Of a DNA stretch of 64,000 nucleotides, positions 54,538 to 64,000 are shown in pieces (the stretch's first letter is position 1; the number at the start of each line of letters is the position of its first letter). This stretch comes from an uncultured Acidobacteriota bacterium (GTDB taxonomy: Bacteria; Acidobacteriota; Terriglobia; Bryobacterales; Bryobacteraceae): positions 1-64,000 of the forward strand of contig CADECY010000037.1 of NCBI GenBank assembly GCA_902825945.1. The letters are read 5' to 3'. The position numbers were made by a program, and so were the translations under genes. Below the pieces are notes generated by a model. That model was not told where the DNA came from and made no database searches. It worked only from the letters and a program-made list of their open reading frames with translations.

Positions 54538-55808
54538 TTACCTTCTTCCTTTCCCTGAAGAATGTTCGCCGGGGAGGCGCAGTGCCTCAACCCGGTTTTC
54601 ATTCTGGGGGAAGGGCCGCGAATCAACCGCACCCTTCGGCTTGATGTTATTGATTTCAGGGCGAAAATGTTTTTCGAAATTTCGCTCTGGGATTTCGGCC
54701 TCTCCACGGGGCTTCTTTGGCTGGCTCGGATGAGGCCGTTTGGACGTGGCACGGTGCCTGGAGCTTGCCTGCGTCCTTTCTCGCAAAGAGGCCAACGCCG
54801 CGAAGAGTCTTGGCTCCAAACGCGGTTCTGGGATCGGTTCGCGCCCCGGCCTTCAGGTGTGCAATGGCTGCGCTTTGAATGTGCTGATTCTGACTATTCT
54901 GACTATGTTCGTCGGCGTCCGTGCTTGCCGATGAGCAGCGCTTCAATCCTAACCCGCAATCGAACGATGCTCACGGCAACAGGAACCAGGGTCCAAAACG
55001 CCGCCTCGCCGAGTGAAGCGAATAGGCTCTCGAGAAGGCAACATTTGTCGCAAGGCGGTCCACCAATCGCAACCATCGGCGCCATAGGAGATGCGAAATT
55101 CAATCCGAAATCAACTGAGCCTTCGGCCCCGCGGACGAGGAACCTATTGCAAGCTTCAGTCCGAGCAACGACCAAAACAGAGCCCAGAAACCAAGGGCCA
55201 GATACAAGCCGCCGCCATGCCGCGATCGAGCCCGCGCTTCAGCTCGATTCCGCTCGCGCCCGCAAAGCTCACCACTTTTCTAACCATGAGTCACTTTCGC
55301 TTGTCTGCGCTACCTCCTGGAGAGGACATTCGGGCACCCTCTTGGAGATCGCTCCTCGGGCAGGTTTCCAAGCCTGGATCGTTGCCGTTCAATTCCGGAG
55401 AAGAGGAACAGCGTTGCCTCCAGCAGAAAAGCAGGTAGCAGCCCAATGGCCAAGCCCGTTGGAATGCCGCGAAGGTGGGCATAGCCTATAGCGACCGTCG
55501 CCCGGTGATCCAGAACAAGGCCAGCGCCCAAGACATTCGGGACCACGGTAGCAGCGCGGCAAAAGGACATGAGGAATCGCCTCCTCAACGTGAGCCGGCG
55601 CGAGATCGCCCCAAGGGGTGGTTCCCAATGCGATCTCCGTCCGAAGTCTCCAGAAGCGCAGAACAGGCCTGGACAAAATCCGCTACTGTACTGAAATGTC
55701 CAAACTTTGGAGACGACGCCCTCACGCCGGTTGCTCGGCTGGAGGCCGTGCTGGTTCGCCGCGTCCTGGCGCGATTGGGCGTGGCCGCAACGCGACGGCG
55801 GAGCCGAA
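54538..55808. other. Sparse region with weak open frames
   Basis: About 1.27 kb between the hypothetical pair and rlmH. An open minus frame at 54538-54819 abuts the next ATG (TAA then ATG) and reads PERNFEKHFRPEINNIKPKG, lower in GC than the surroundings; it could be a leader gene or untranslated repeat sequence. Plus-strand open frames (54562-55491 and 55475 onward) lack ribosome sites and recognisable content. Minus-strand membrane-like fragments are listed separately. The region should also contain the rlmH promoter. Confidence 0.4.
54903..55590 (-). pseudogene. Possible relic of a membrane-protein gene
   Basis: Three minus-strand frames carry hydrophobic, helix-like stretches: AIGYAHLRGIPTGLAIGLLP with AFLLEATLFLFSG (55310-55588), GLYLALGFWALFWSLLGLKL (~55150-55220) and AAFWTLVPVAVSIVRLRVRI ending GKHGRRRT* (54903). 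Each alone is too short for a gene, but together they resemble a frameshifted small membrane protein. No family recognised; chance hydrophobicity is possible. Confidence 0.3.
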
Positions 55809-56222
55809 GTGAAGGTCTACGTCTTCTACATCGGCAAGGCCCGCGACGACCACTCCAACGCGATCGCCGCCGAGTTCCTCAAGCGAACCTCGCGCTTCGC
55901 CAAATGCGAGATGCGCGAGATCCACCCCGAACGCACCGGCTTGTGGGAACGCCCCGGAGCCAAGATCCTGCTCGACCCGAAGGGCAAGCCGCTCGACTCG
56001 GCGGGCTTCACCGAAATGGTCCGGCGCCTGGAACTCGAAGCACGCGATATCTACTTCGTACTTGGCGGCGCGGACGGATTCGACGCCGAATGGAAGCGCC
56101 GTGCCAACCTGCTGGTGTCACTATCGCCGATGACGTTTCCGCACGAATTGGCGCGCGCGATGCTCGCCGAGCAGATCTATCGCGCATTCACGACGTTGCG
56201 GGGCCATCCATACCCGCGCTAA
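55809..56222 (+). CDS. rlmH: 23S rRNA (pseudouridine(1915)-N(3))-methyltransferase RlmH
   Basis: 137 residues from GTG 55809 with GGAG 5 nt upstream; the open frame extends further upstream but without family similarity. SPOUT-class methyltransferase: KVYVFYIGKARDDHSNAIAA, KGKPLDSAGFTEMVRRLELE, FVLGGADGFDAEW with the SAM-binding LGGADG at 85-90, and SLSPMTFPHELARAMLAEQI ending RGHPYPR. It methylates pseudouridine 1915 in helix 69 of assembled 70S ribosomes. accD follows 26 bp later. Confidence 0.95.
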   Translation: MKVYVFYIGKARDDHSNAIAAEFLKRTSRFAKCEMREIHPERTGLWERPGAKILLDPKGKPLDSAGFTEMVRRLELEARDIYFVLGGADGFDAEWKRRANLLVSLSPMTFPHELARAMLAEQIYRAFTTLRGHPYPR

Positions 56223-56248
56223 CGTGAAGAGGTCCGCCCACATTCTCA

Positions 56249-57103
56249 ATGTCCTGGTTTACCCGCAAGACTCCGAGCATTTCCACCGAGCCCGATGACG
56301 CCCGGCGCGTCAAGACTGAAGGCCTGTGGATCAAGTGCGATGGTTGCTCCCAGGTGTTGTGGCGCAAGAACCTCGAGGAATGCCTGTTCGTGTGCGAGCA
56401 TTGCGCGCACCACTTCAAGGTGAACGCGCGGACACGGCTCGAACAGCTCTTCGACAATGGCGAGTTCCAGGAGTTCGACAGCCAGCTCACATCCACCGAT
56501 CCGCTCGAGTTCGTCGACTCGCGCCCCTACAAAGTCCGGATCACTGGAATGAGGGAATCGACCGGTTCCGCCGACGCGGTGATGTGCGCGGCGGGCACAC
56601 TCGAAGGGCGCGCGGTGCAGATCTGTTCGATGGAGTTGAAGTTCATCGGCGGCAGCATGGGCGCGGTGGTGGGTGAGAAAATCACGCGCGCCGTGGAGCG
56701 CAGCCTAGACCTGAAACAGCCCCTGATCATCGTGAGCGCCACGGGCGGCGCGCGCATGCAGGAAGGCGCCGTCAGCCTGATGCAAATGGCCAAGATCTCG
56801 GCCGCGCTGATGCGGCTGGACGAAGCAAAGATCCCGTTCATCAGTCTGCTCACCGATCCGACAACCGGTGGCGTTACCGCGAGCTTCGCCATGCTGGGTG
56901 ACCTCAACATCGCCGAGCCCGGCGCACTCATCGGATTCGCCGGACCACGCGTCATCGAACAGACGATCCGCCAGAAACTGCCACCCGGATTCCAGCGCAG
57001 CGAATTCCTGCTCCAGCACGGATTCCTCGATGCGGTGGTCCCGCGCGGCGAACTGCGCCCCTACATTGCGAATGCTTTCGATTTTTTCCTCGGCCGGCGC
57101 TAA
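56249..57103 (+). CDS. accD: Acetyl-CoA carboxylase carboxyltransferase subunit beta
   Basis: 284 residues, normal length. N-terminal zinc ribbon with Cys30, Cys33, Cys49 and Cys52 (WIKCDGC, VCEHC), then the crotonase-fold carboxyltransferase domain (FIGGSMGAVVGEKITRAVER, VSATGGARMQEGAVSLMQMA, LTDPTTGGVTASFAMLGDLN, EPGALIGFAGPRVIEQTI). It works with AccA to transfer CO2 from biotin to acetyl-CoA in the first step of fatty-acid synthesis. Its 3' end overlaps the D-aminoacylase start by 32 bp. Confidence 0.97.
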   Translation: MSWFTRKTPSISTEPDDARRVKTEGLWIKCDGCSQVLWRKNLEECLFVCEHCAHHFKVNARTRLEQLFDNGEFQEFDSQLTSTDPLEFVDSRPYKVRITGMRESTGSADAVMCAAGTLEGRAVQICSMELKFIGGSMGAVVGEKITRAVERSLDLKQPLIIVSATGGARMQEGAVSLMQMAKISAALMRLDEAKIPFISLLTDPTTGGVTASFAMLGDLNIAEPGALIGFAGPRVIEQTIRQKLPPGFQRSEFLLQHGFLDAVVPRGELRPYIANAFDFFLGRR

Positions 57104-58651
57104 GGCGCGGCTGCTCGCCGCGGCGCTCGCCATTCCCTGCGCCGCCGCTGACTTCGACACCCTGATTCGCGGCGCGCGCGTGATCGACGGAACCGGCAAT
57201 CCATGGGTGCGCGCCGATGTCGGCTTGCGCTCCGGCAAGGTCGCTGCCATGGGCACACTCGACGGCAAGACCGCTGATCGTGTGATCGAAGCCAATGGGC
57301 GCGTTGCCGCACCCGGCTTCATCGATGTTCACACCCATGTCGAGCGTGAGGTCGAGAAGATCCCGCGCGGCGACAACTTCCTGCTCGACGGCGTCACCAC
57401 GATCGTCACCGGAAACTGCGGCGGATCACGCACGAATCTCGCCGAATGGTTCGCCAAGCTCGACCAGTCCGGGCTCGGCCTGAACGTCTCGACGCTGATC
57501 GGACACAACTCGGTGCGGGCGGAGGTGATGGGCACCGCCAATCGCGCCGCGACACCGGAAGAAATCGCCAGCATGCAGGTGATCGTCGAGAAGGCGATGC
57601 GCGATGGCGCGGTGGGCTTCTCGACCGGGCTCATCTACATCCCCGGAACCTATTCGAATACCGGGGAAGTGGTCGCGCTCGCCAAGGCCGCGGCCAAGCA
57701 TGGCGGCGTCTACGCGAGCCACATGCGCGATGAAGGCGAGAAGATCACCGAGGCGATTGACGAGGCCGTGCGCGTCGGCCGCGAGGCGAACATGCGCGTG
57801 CAGATCTCGCACTTCAAGATCGACAACCGGAGCCTGTGGGGGGCGTCGGTCAGGTCGCTCGAACTGGTGGAGAAGTATCGCCGCGAGGGCGTGGATGTGG
57901 TGGTGGATCAGTATCCGTACGATCACTCGAGCACCAATCTCGGAATTACGCTCCCGAGCTGGGCCCTCGCCGACGGACGCGATGCGGTGCTCGAACGGCT
58001 GCGATCGGCTTCGACCCGCGCGCGGATCAAGACCGAGATGCTCGCGCACTTGAAGGTAAAAGGCCAGCCTGACTACTCCTACGCTACGGTCGGCAGCTAC
58101 GAGATCGACCGCTCGCTCGAGGGAAAGACAATCAGCGAAATCAACACCGCGCGCGGCCGTGCCGCGACGCCTGAGAACGAAGCCGAGACGATCCTCGACA
58201 TTCTGGAGAAGGGTCTGCCGTCGATGGTGTACCACTCGATGGGAATGGAAGACGTGGAGCGCATCATGCGTTATCCGAACACGGCCATCGCAAGCGATGG
58301 CGGAATCCGCGAGTTTGGCGTGGGCGTGCCCCATCCGCGCTCGTACGGAACCAACGCGCGCGTGCTCGCCGAGTTCGTGCGCAGCCGCAAGGTGCTGACG
58401 CTCGAGGATGCGATCCGCCGCATGACATCGCTTCCCGCGCGCACCTTCGGATTCAAGGATCGCGGGCAGATCCGCGAAGGATTCGCCGCCGACATCGTGA
58501 TCTTCGATCCGGCTCGCGTTCAAGACAAAGCGACCTATCAGAAGCCGCACCAGTACACCGAAGGTTTCGACTACGTGCTGGTGAATGGAACGGTCATGGT
58601 GGAAGAGGGCAAGGTAGCGTCGCGCGCGGGCGGCCGGGTGGTTCGCCGCCA

Positions 58652-58655
<4 letters not shown>
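57072..58655 (+). CDS. Secreted N-acyl-D-amino-acid deacylase (D-aminoacylase)
   Basis: 527 residues from ATG 57072, inside the end of accD; this gives a signal-like leader (AKARLLAAALAIPCAAAD). Amidohydrolase metal ligands are visible in order: His-x-His in FIDVHTHVER, Cys in TGNCGG, His in YASHMRDEG, His in QISHFKID and Asp in AIASDGG. This is the D-aminoacylase arrangement. The C-terminal KDRGQIREGFAADIVIFDPA closes the beta-sandwich. It releases D-amino acids from N-acyl derivatives, plausibly from peptidoglycan debris. The ABC-F gene overlaps its stop by 4 bp. Confidence 0.92.
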
Positions 58656-60580
<1,925 letters not shown>

Positions 60581-60631
60581 GGGCCGCTGGCAGAGCCCGG
60601 CGAGATCGTCGTGTTGGATTCAGCTAAAACG

Positions 60632-60661
60632 AAAAGCGCCCGGCAGGGAAACCGGGCGCCT
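60632..60661. terminator. Bidirectional hairpin terminator
   Basis: GCGCCCGG and CCGGGCGC pair around CAGGGAAA. On the minus strand the stem is followed by TTTTCGTTTT, a good terminator for the FecR-like gene ending at 60685. On the plus strand it lies about 50 bp after the ABC-F stop. Confidence 0.75.
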
Positions 60662-60684
60662 TGGTTCAAGGGAGGGATCTGGGA

Positions 60685-61365
60685 CTAGTTGCTCTTGGTG
60701 GCTTCGTAGACGCCGACGCCCAAACCGACACCGCCGCCGATCACGGTCAGGGCGAGAGCGGTCTTGGCGCCTGTGCTCATCCCACCGAGTTTACCGGCCT
60801 TCGAAGCGGTTCCGGCGGCCGCGCCGCCCTTCTTCTTCTTTTTTTTCTCTTCTTCGCTGCTGGAACTGGGGCCCTGGGCACCGCCGCCCTGGTCCGGCGA
60901 ATCGAACGAGAGCGACTCACCGGCATTGACCCGAGCCAACAAGGCACCGGTCGAGTCGAAGACTTGAACAGCGCCCGCCAGAGGAGCCACTTCGAGTGTC
61001 CCCTGCTCGACGTTGAACAATGCCTTGCCGCCGGTTTCGGGAACCAACCGCATTCCATGAGCCGAAACCGGGAAGCCCGCGCCGGTGAGTGCCGCCACGC
61101 CCCGGTGCAGTTCCACTCGATCCGCGAACACGCGCCCACGCGCATTACCATCCATACCCAGAATCGCGCCGTTGGACAACCGTAGTTGAACAGGCGCTGA
61201 AGTCTCGACAACGGAGCCTTCGAACAGCGTCGCATTCCCGCGAACCTGTCCCTCGTCAACCCGGGCGACGCCCTTCACCGAGAGCGTCCCGATCGTTGGC
61301 GGAGCCGCATAGCAGCCGGCCGCCACCAGTGCCACGCACATGGTCCTGTATAGGAAAGCCTTCAC
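60685..61365 (-). CDS. Secreted FecR-like domain protein with C-terminal membrane anchor
   Basis: 226 residues from GTG 61365 with GGAGGT 7 nt upstream. Signal peptide (MCVALVAAGCYAA). A FecR-like beta-helical domain covers ~25-150 (ATLFEGSVVETSAPVQLRLS, VELHRGVAALTGAGFPVSA, FNVEQGTLEVAPLAGAVQVF). A low-complexity Ser-Glu-Lys linker (SSSSEEEKKKKKKGG) and a glycine-rich membrane helix (TALALTVIGGGVGLGVGVYE) follow. It resembles acidobacterial envelope proteins; no sigma/anti-sigma partner is nearby, so a signalling role is unsupported. Confidence 0.8.
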   Translation of the reverse strand: MKAFLYRTMCVALVAAGCYAAPPTIGTLSVKGVARVDEGQVRGNATLFEGSVVETSAPVQLRLSNGAILGMDGNARGRVFADRVELHRGVAALTGAGFPVSAHGMRLVPETGGKALFNVEQGTLEVAPLAGAVQVFDSTGALLARVNAGESLSFDSPDQGGGAQGPSSSSEEEKKKKKKGGAAAGTASKAGKLGGMSTGAKTALALTVIGGGVGLGVGVYEATKSN

Positions 61366-61609
61366 CTAACACACCTCCAGTGTTCAGAATGAGTCATCCC
61401 CATCCTACACTCAGAAACTCTTGCCGGGCAAGAGGAAAAACGCCTTACCACCTCTGTAATTTGTTGTATATAAAACACTTGTACGCGGATCAGTATCGAA
61501 CCGTATTCCCTTCCGTTAGCATGGATCATTTTTTTCCAGAACCGGGCCGTGAGTCTTGCAATCCACATCCAAGCGGGCGATATTCTAAGTGAGGGGTCAT
61601 ATCCCGTTG
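61366..61609. promoter_or_regulatory. AT-rich divergent promoter region
   Basis: About 240 bp between the FecR-like gene and the DnaJ gene, unusually AT-rich around 61455-61530 (for example TTGTTGTATATAAAAC at ~61461). It must hold promoters for both directions. No palindrome strong enough to call an operator was seen. Confidence 0.5.
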
Positions 61610-62647
61610 ATGACCTATTACCAGGAATTGGGCGTCGACCCTGGAGCTTCGGCGGAGGAAATCCGCCGTGCCTATCGCCACCAGATCAAGGTCTTCCACC
61701 CGGACCTTCAGCATGACGACGACATGCGCGTCCGGGCTGAAGCCAAGGTCCGGCGGCTCAACGAAATCGTCGAGGTGCTGGCTGATCCCGATCAGCGGCG
61801 GGCCTACGACTACGAAATTCTGCTTGAACCGAGGGAACTCCGGCGGGAGAATCCCGCGCCGCCGGCCTATGCGCGGACATCTGTCTGGATCGCCTTCGCG
61901 GGAGCGATTTTGGCGTGTCTCGTCTGGGGCTCGAGGCCGGCCGAGCCGCCGGTGTCCGCCGAAGACGGCGGGAGGCCCTACGCACCGGTGAACGAGGCAC
62001 GCCGGCACGTCGCACCCGCATCGGCGCGAAACGTTTCCGAGCCGGAGCAGACCGAGCGGCGAAGTGGCGATTCGGAGTCCCCCGGCCGGGCGATGGCTCG
62101 CGAAGAGGACTCGAATTCCGCGCCGTCCGCTCCCTCCACCTCCGCCACCAGATCGAGGGCTGTCGAGACGCCTGCGCCGGAGCCGCCGTCACCGGCCCCG
62201 GCGGCCCCGGCCAGCGCTGTTTCCGCGGTCAAGGCCACGGTCAACGAGACGCCGAACCCGCAGAGGCCGGCAGCGGTGAATCCACTCGAAGGAACCTGGC
62301 TGTTCCAGCCTTCCCGCACGGACCCGGTGGAGAAGAAGCTCTACCCGCCGAAGTACATCGAGCTTCGCATTCAGGCGGAGGCGGGCACACTGTTCGGCCG
62401 GTATCGCAGCAGCTACGAGGTACACGATCAGGCGTTGTCGCCGAACGTCAACTTCAATTTTCAAGGACCCGCCTCCGGCAGCCGCACACGGGCGGCGTGG
62501 ACGGGCCCTGGCGGGGCTCACGGAAGCGTGGAGATCGAACTCGTCAATTCGATGACCTTGCGGGTCGAATGGAAGACCGAAGAGACCGGGCCCGGCCTCG
62601 ACTTGGTCGCGGGTACGGCAGTGCTCGTCAAGCGGCTGGAGAACTGA
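61610..62647 (+). CDS. Membrane-anchored DnaJ-domain protein
   Basis: 345 residues from ATG 61610; a GTG at 61589 is an alternative. The J-domain covers 1-68 (YYQELGVDPGASAEEIRRAY) with the HPD motif at 30-32, needed to stimulate a DnaK ATPase. A membrane helix (SVWIAFAGAILACLVWG, 91-107) follows, then a Pro/Ala/Ser linker (~110-225) and a C-terminal beta-rich domain (~230-345, GTWLFQPSRTD, VEIELVNSMTLRVEWKTEE). The J-domain faces the cytosol and the linker and C-domain the periplasm if orientation follows charge. The TPR gene starts at the very next base. Confidence 0.87.
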   Translation: MTYYQELGVDPGASAEEIRRAYRHQIKVFHPDLQHDDDMRVRAEAKVRRLNEIVEVLADPDQRRAYDYEILLEPRELRRENPAPPAYARTSVWIAFAGAILACLVWGSRPAEPPVSAEDGGRPYAPVNEARRHVAPASARNVSEPEQTERRSGDSESPGRAMAREEDSNSAPSAPSTSATRSRAVETPAPEPPSPAPAAPASAVSAVKATVNETPNPQRPAAVNPLEGTWLFQPSRTDPVEKKLYPPKYIELRIQAEAGTLFGRYRSSYEVHDQALSPNVNFNFQGPASGSRTRAAWTGPGGAHGSVEIELVNSMTLRVEWKTEETGPGLDLVAGTAVLVKRLEN

Positions 62648-63793
62648 GTGGACGTGAAGCGGTTCCTCACGGCTCTGCCCGTTCGCGCCGCGTGTCTGGC
62701 GGGAGTCTGGACGTGTTACCAGATCGCGCTCGCCGACCGGTTGGGCCGGCGGGGAGACGAGGCGTCCCTGCGCGAGGCGATCTCCGCGCGCCCGAACCAT
62801 TTCCTTCACTACTGGCAACTGGCCCGCCTCGACACACCGGATTCTCGCCAGTTGTTGGGCGAGGCGATCCGGCTGAACCCGTACAACGCGGGCCCGATCG
62901 TCGATCTCGCGCAGGCGCTCGAGGCCGAAGGCGGCCACGCTCGCGCCGAGCAATGGCTCCTCGAGGCCAACCGTGTGGACAAGACCTACTTCCCTCGCTG
63001 GTCGATCGCCAACTTCTACCTCCGGCGGGGCCGGGAAGACGACTTCTGGAAGTGGGCGCGGCGCGCGGCCGAGGTGGGCTGCGAGGACATCACCTCCCTG
63101 TTCGACCTTTGCCGGCGCCTGGAGCCCGATGTTTCGAAGCTATCGATGAGGCTGGTGCCGGACCGGGCTCACGCCGCCCACAATTTCCTCGACTACGTCG
63201 CCAAGCGCGGTCTATCCGCGCCCCCCGAGGCCTGTGAGCGAGCCATTCGTCATGCGTACCCCGATCGCGCGCACCGGTTGGCGATCGCGGTGGAAGGGCA
63301 ACTCGCCGCGCGCCGGTTCGCCGACGCTGCCAGAACCTGGGCCGCGATGTTGGACGCGAAGATCGTTCATGCGCCGGGCGAACTACCCGAGCCCGATCTG
63401 GGGTTCGCGCTCGACTGGAAGCTGCCGAAGGTGGAAGGCGCGTTCACCTCCCGCGTGTCCGAAGGCGTGGAGATCCATCTGACGGGGCAACAGCCGGACG
63501 CCGTGGCCCTGTGTGAGCGCGTGCTCCTTCTCGCACCTTCGACGAACTACCGCGTCGCGCACCGCACCCGGACCACGGGCATGTCCGGCGCCGGTGTCCG
63601 CTGGAAGGTGATCCTCGATTCGGGGGCGCAGTTTCATACCGGCGATCTCACCGTTGCCGCCCAAGACGGCTTCGGCTTCCGGACCGGACCGGCGGACCGG
63701 CTGGCGCACTTGCTCTTGGTGGCCGAACGGCCCCTCGGCGCGACCCGCGCGAAGGGGACGGTGCTGGTGGAATCAGTGCGGGTGGAACCGTAG
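62648..63793 (+). CDS. TPR protein with N-terminal membrane segment
   Basis: 381 residues from GTG 62648, immediately after the DnaJ-protein stop. A hydrophobic N-terminus (FLTALPVRAACLAGVWTCYQ) is followed by TPR-like helical repeats (~40-210; REAISARPNHFLHYWQLARL, GEAIRLNPYNAGPIVDLAQ, QWLLEANRVDKTYFPRWSIA). The C-terminal beta-sandwich (~240-381; LDWKLPKVEGAFTSRVSEG, RTTGMSGAGVRWKVILDSG) is seen in O-antigen/exopolysaccharide-linked acidobacterial TPR proteins. Probably envelope-associated, co-expressed with the DnaJ protein. Confidence 0.78.
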   Translation: MDVKRFLTALPVRAACLAGVWTCYQIALADRLGRRGDEASLREAISARPNHFLHYWQLARLDTPDSRQLLGEAIRLNPYNAGPIVDLAQALEAEGGHARAEQWLLEANRVDKTYFPRWSIANFYLRRGREDDFWKWARRAAEVGCEDITSLFDLCRRLEPDVSKLSMRLVPDRAHAAHNFLDYVAKRGLSAPPEACERAIRHAYPDRAHRLAIAVEGQLAARRFADAARTWAAMLDAKIVHAPGELPEPDLGFALDWKLPKVEGAFTSRVSEGVEIHLTGQQPDAVALCERVLLLAPSTNYRVAHRTRTTGMSGAGVRWKVILDSGAQFHTGDLTVAAQDGFGFRTGPADRLAHLLLVAERPLGATRAKGTVLVESVRVEP

Positions 63794-63893
63794 GTCCGCC
63801 AAGCCCGATCCGCGACGGGAAGCGCTTGTTTACAGTTGTTGAATCTGGCCCAGCGTATGGGCTTGGGGCCCACTGCCTTGATAACCTCTTCTC

Positions 63894-64000
63894 ATGAAAA
63901 ACATGGTTACCACCTTGTTCGTGGCCGCGCTCTCCGCGGTGTCTTGCTTCGGCCAGGCTCAACCGGAAGGTCCCGTAACGGAGAAAAACGTGTCACTGTC
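63894..64000 (+). CDS. Start of a secreted protein (truncated by window edge)
   Basis: ATG 63894 opens MKNMVTTLFVAALSAVSCFG, a signal peptide with a possible lipobox-like end (Cys18), then QAQPEGPVTEKNVSL and the window ends. It follows the TPR gene after 100 bp and is probably part of the same envelope gene group. The product cannot be identified from 35 residues. Confidence 0.6.
   Translation, partial: MKNMVTTLFVAALSAVSCFGQAQPEGPVTEKNVSL

Noticed and set aside
54562..55491. 309-codon plus-strand open frame
   Set aside because: No ribosome site, no family similarity, biased composition, and it conflicts with better minus-strand signals; treated as non-coding.
60834..60860. CTTCTT/TTTTTT tract as a possible slippage error or phase-variation site
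   Set aside because: It encodes the Glu/Lys linker of the FecR-like protein in frame, and the frame continues into a sensible membrane helix, so no error is needed. Phase variation cannot be argued from one sequence.

Overview
The window looks like chromosomal DNA from an Acidobacteriota soil bacterium of the Bryobacterales/Solibacter type. This is an inference from gene content: two ~1,100-residue TonB-dependent receptors with an N-terminal carboxypeptidase-regulatory-like domain, an SBBP-repeat giant secreted protein, twin-arginine-type DUF362 and Gfo/Idh/MocA proteins, several PQQ beta-propeller proteins, BNR/sialidase-fold proteins, a Ser/Thr kinase with a membrane C-terminus, a PEP-CTERM relic, and high GC throughout. 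I saw no rRNA, tRNA, CRISPR array, intact transposase or phage gene.

Layout. 1-10.5 kb: TonB receptor, a secreted PHP/DUF3604 protein, a sialidase-fold protein, YbaK-type tRNA deacylase, a DUF5990-like protein and two divergent DUF362 proteins. 10.5-11.5 kb: a decayed zone ending in a frameshifted PEP-CTERM gene. 11.5-19.5 kb: secreted PQQ propeller protein, second TonB receptor, HerA-like ATPase and a leucine-rich-repeat protein. 19.9-21.0 kb: a twice-frameshifted secreted-protein gene. 21-28.6 kb: DUF5009 acyltransferase, MFS transporter, a large secreted protein of unknown family, M23 peptidase and a TIGR01777 epimerase. 28.6-28.9 kb: an isolated 21-codon gene between two hairpins. 28.9-33.2 kb: second sialidase-fold protein, a decayed vapBC module, a cytochrome c/PQQ protein and a decayed RNA-repair-like pair (kinase-like plus tRNA-His guanylyltransferase-like). 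33.2-46.6 kb: cysD-cysN, secreted hydrolases, an XRE/MmyB regulator with a palindromic candidate operator, amidohydrolases, a beta-helix protein and a Ser/Thr kinase. 46.6-53.6 kb: small cytosolic and SYLF genes, the SBBP protein and a Gfo/Idh/MocA oxidoreductase. 53.6-55.8 kb: a sparse zone with two hypothetical genes and relics. 55.8-60.6 kb: a tight run rlmH - accD - D-aminoacylase - ABC-F. 60.6-64 kb: FecR-like protein, membrane DnaJ protein, TPR protein and the start of another secreted protein.

How the genes fit together. Most intact genes encode exported proteins for uptake and breakdown of complex organic matter: TonB receptors, sialidase-fold, PQQ, beta-helix, D-aminoacylase, M28 and alpha/beta hydrolase proteins. 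They are interleaved with housekeeping functions (sulfate activation, fatty-acid synthesis, 23S rRNA methylation, translation factors). Between them lie short pockets of decayed accessory genes (PEP-CTERM, LTXXQ-like, VapBC, kinase/Thg1-like), which are the most informative unexpected content. I found no intact undescribed multi-gene system. The best candidates for novelty are the kinase-Thg1 relic, the 21-codon Hcp-motif gene, and the TonB receptor and PQQ gene separated by one in-frame TAG.
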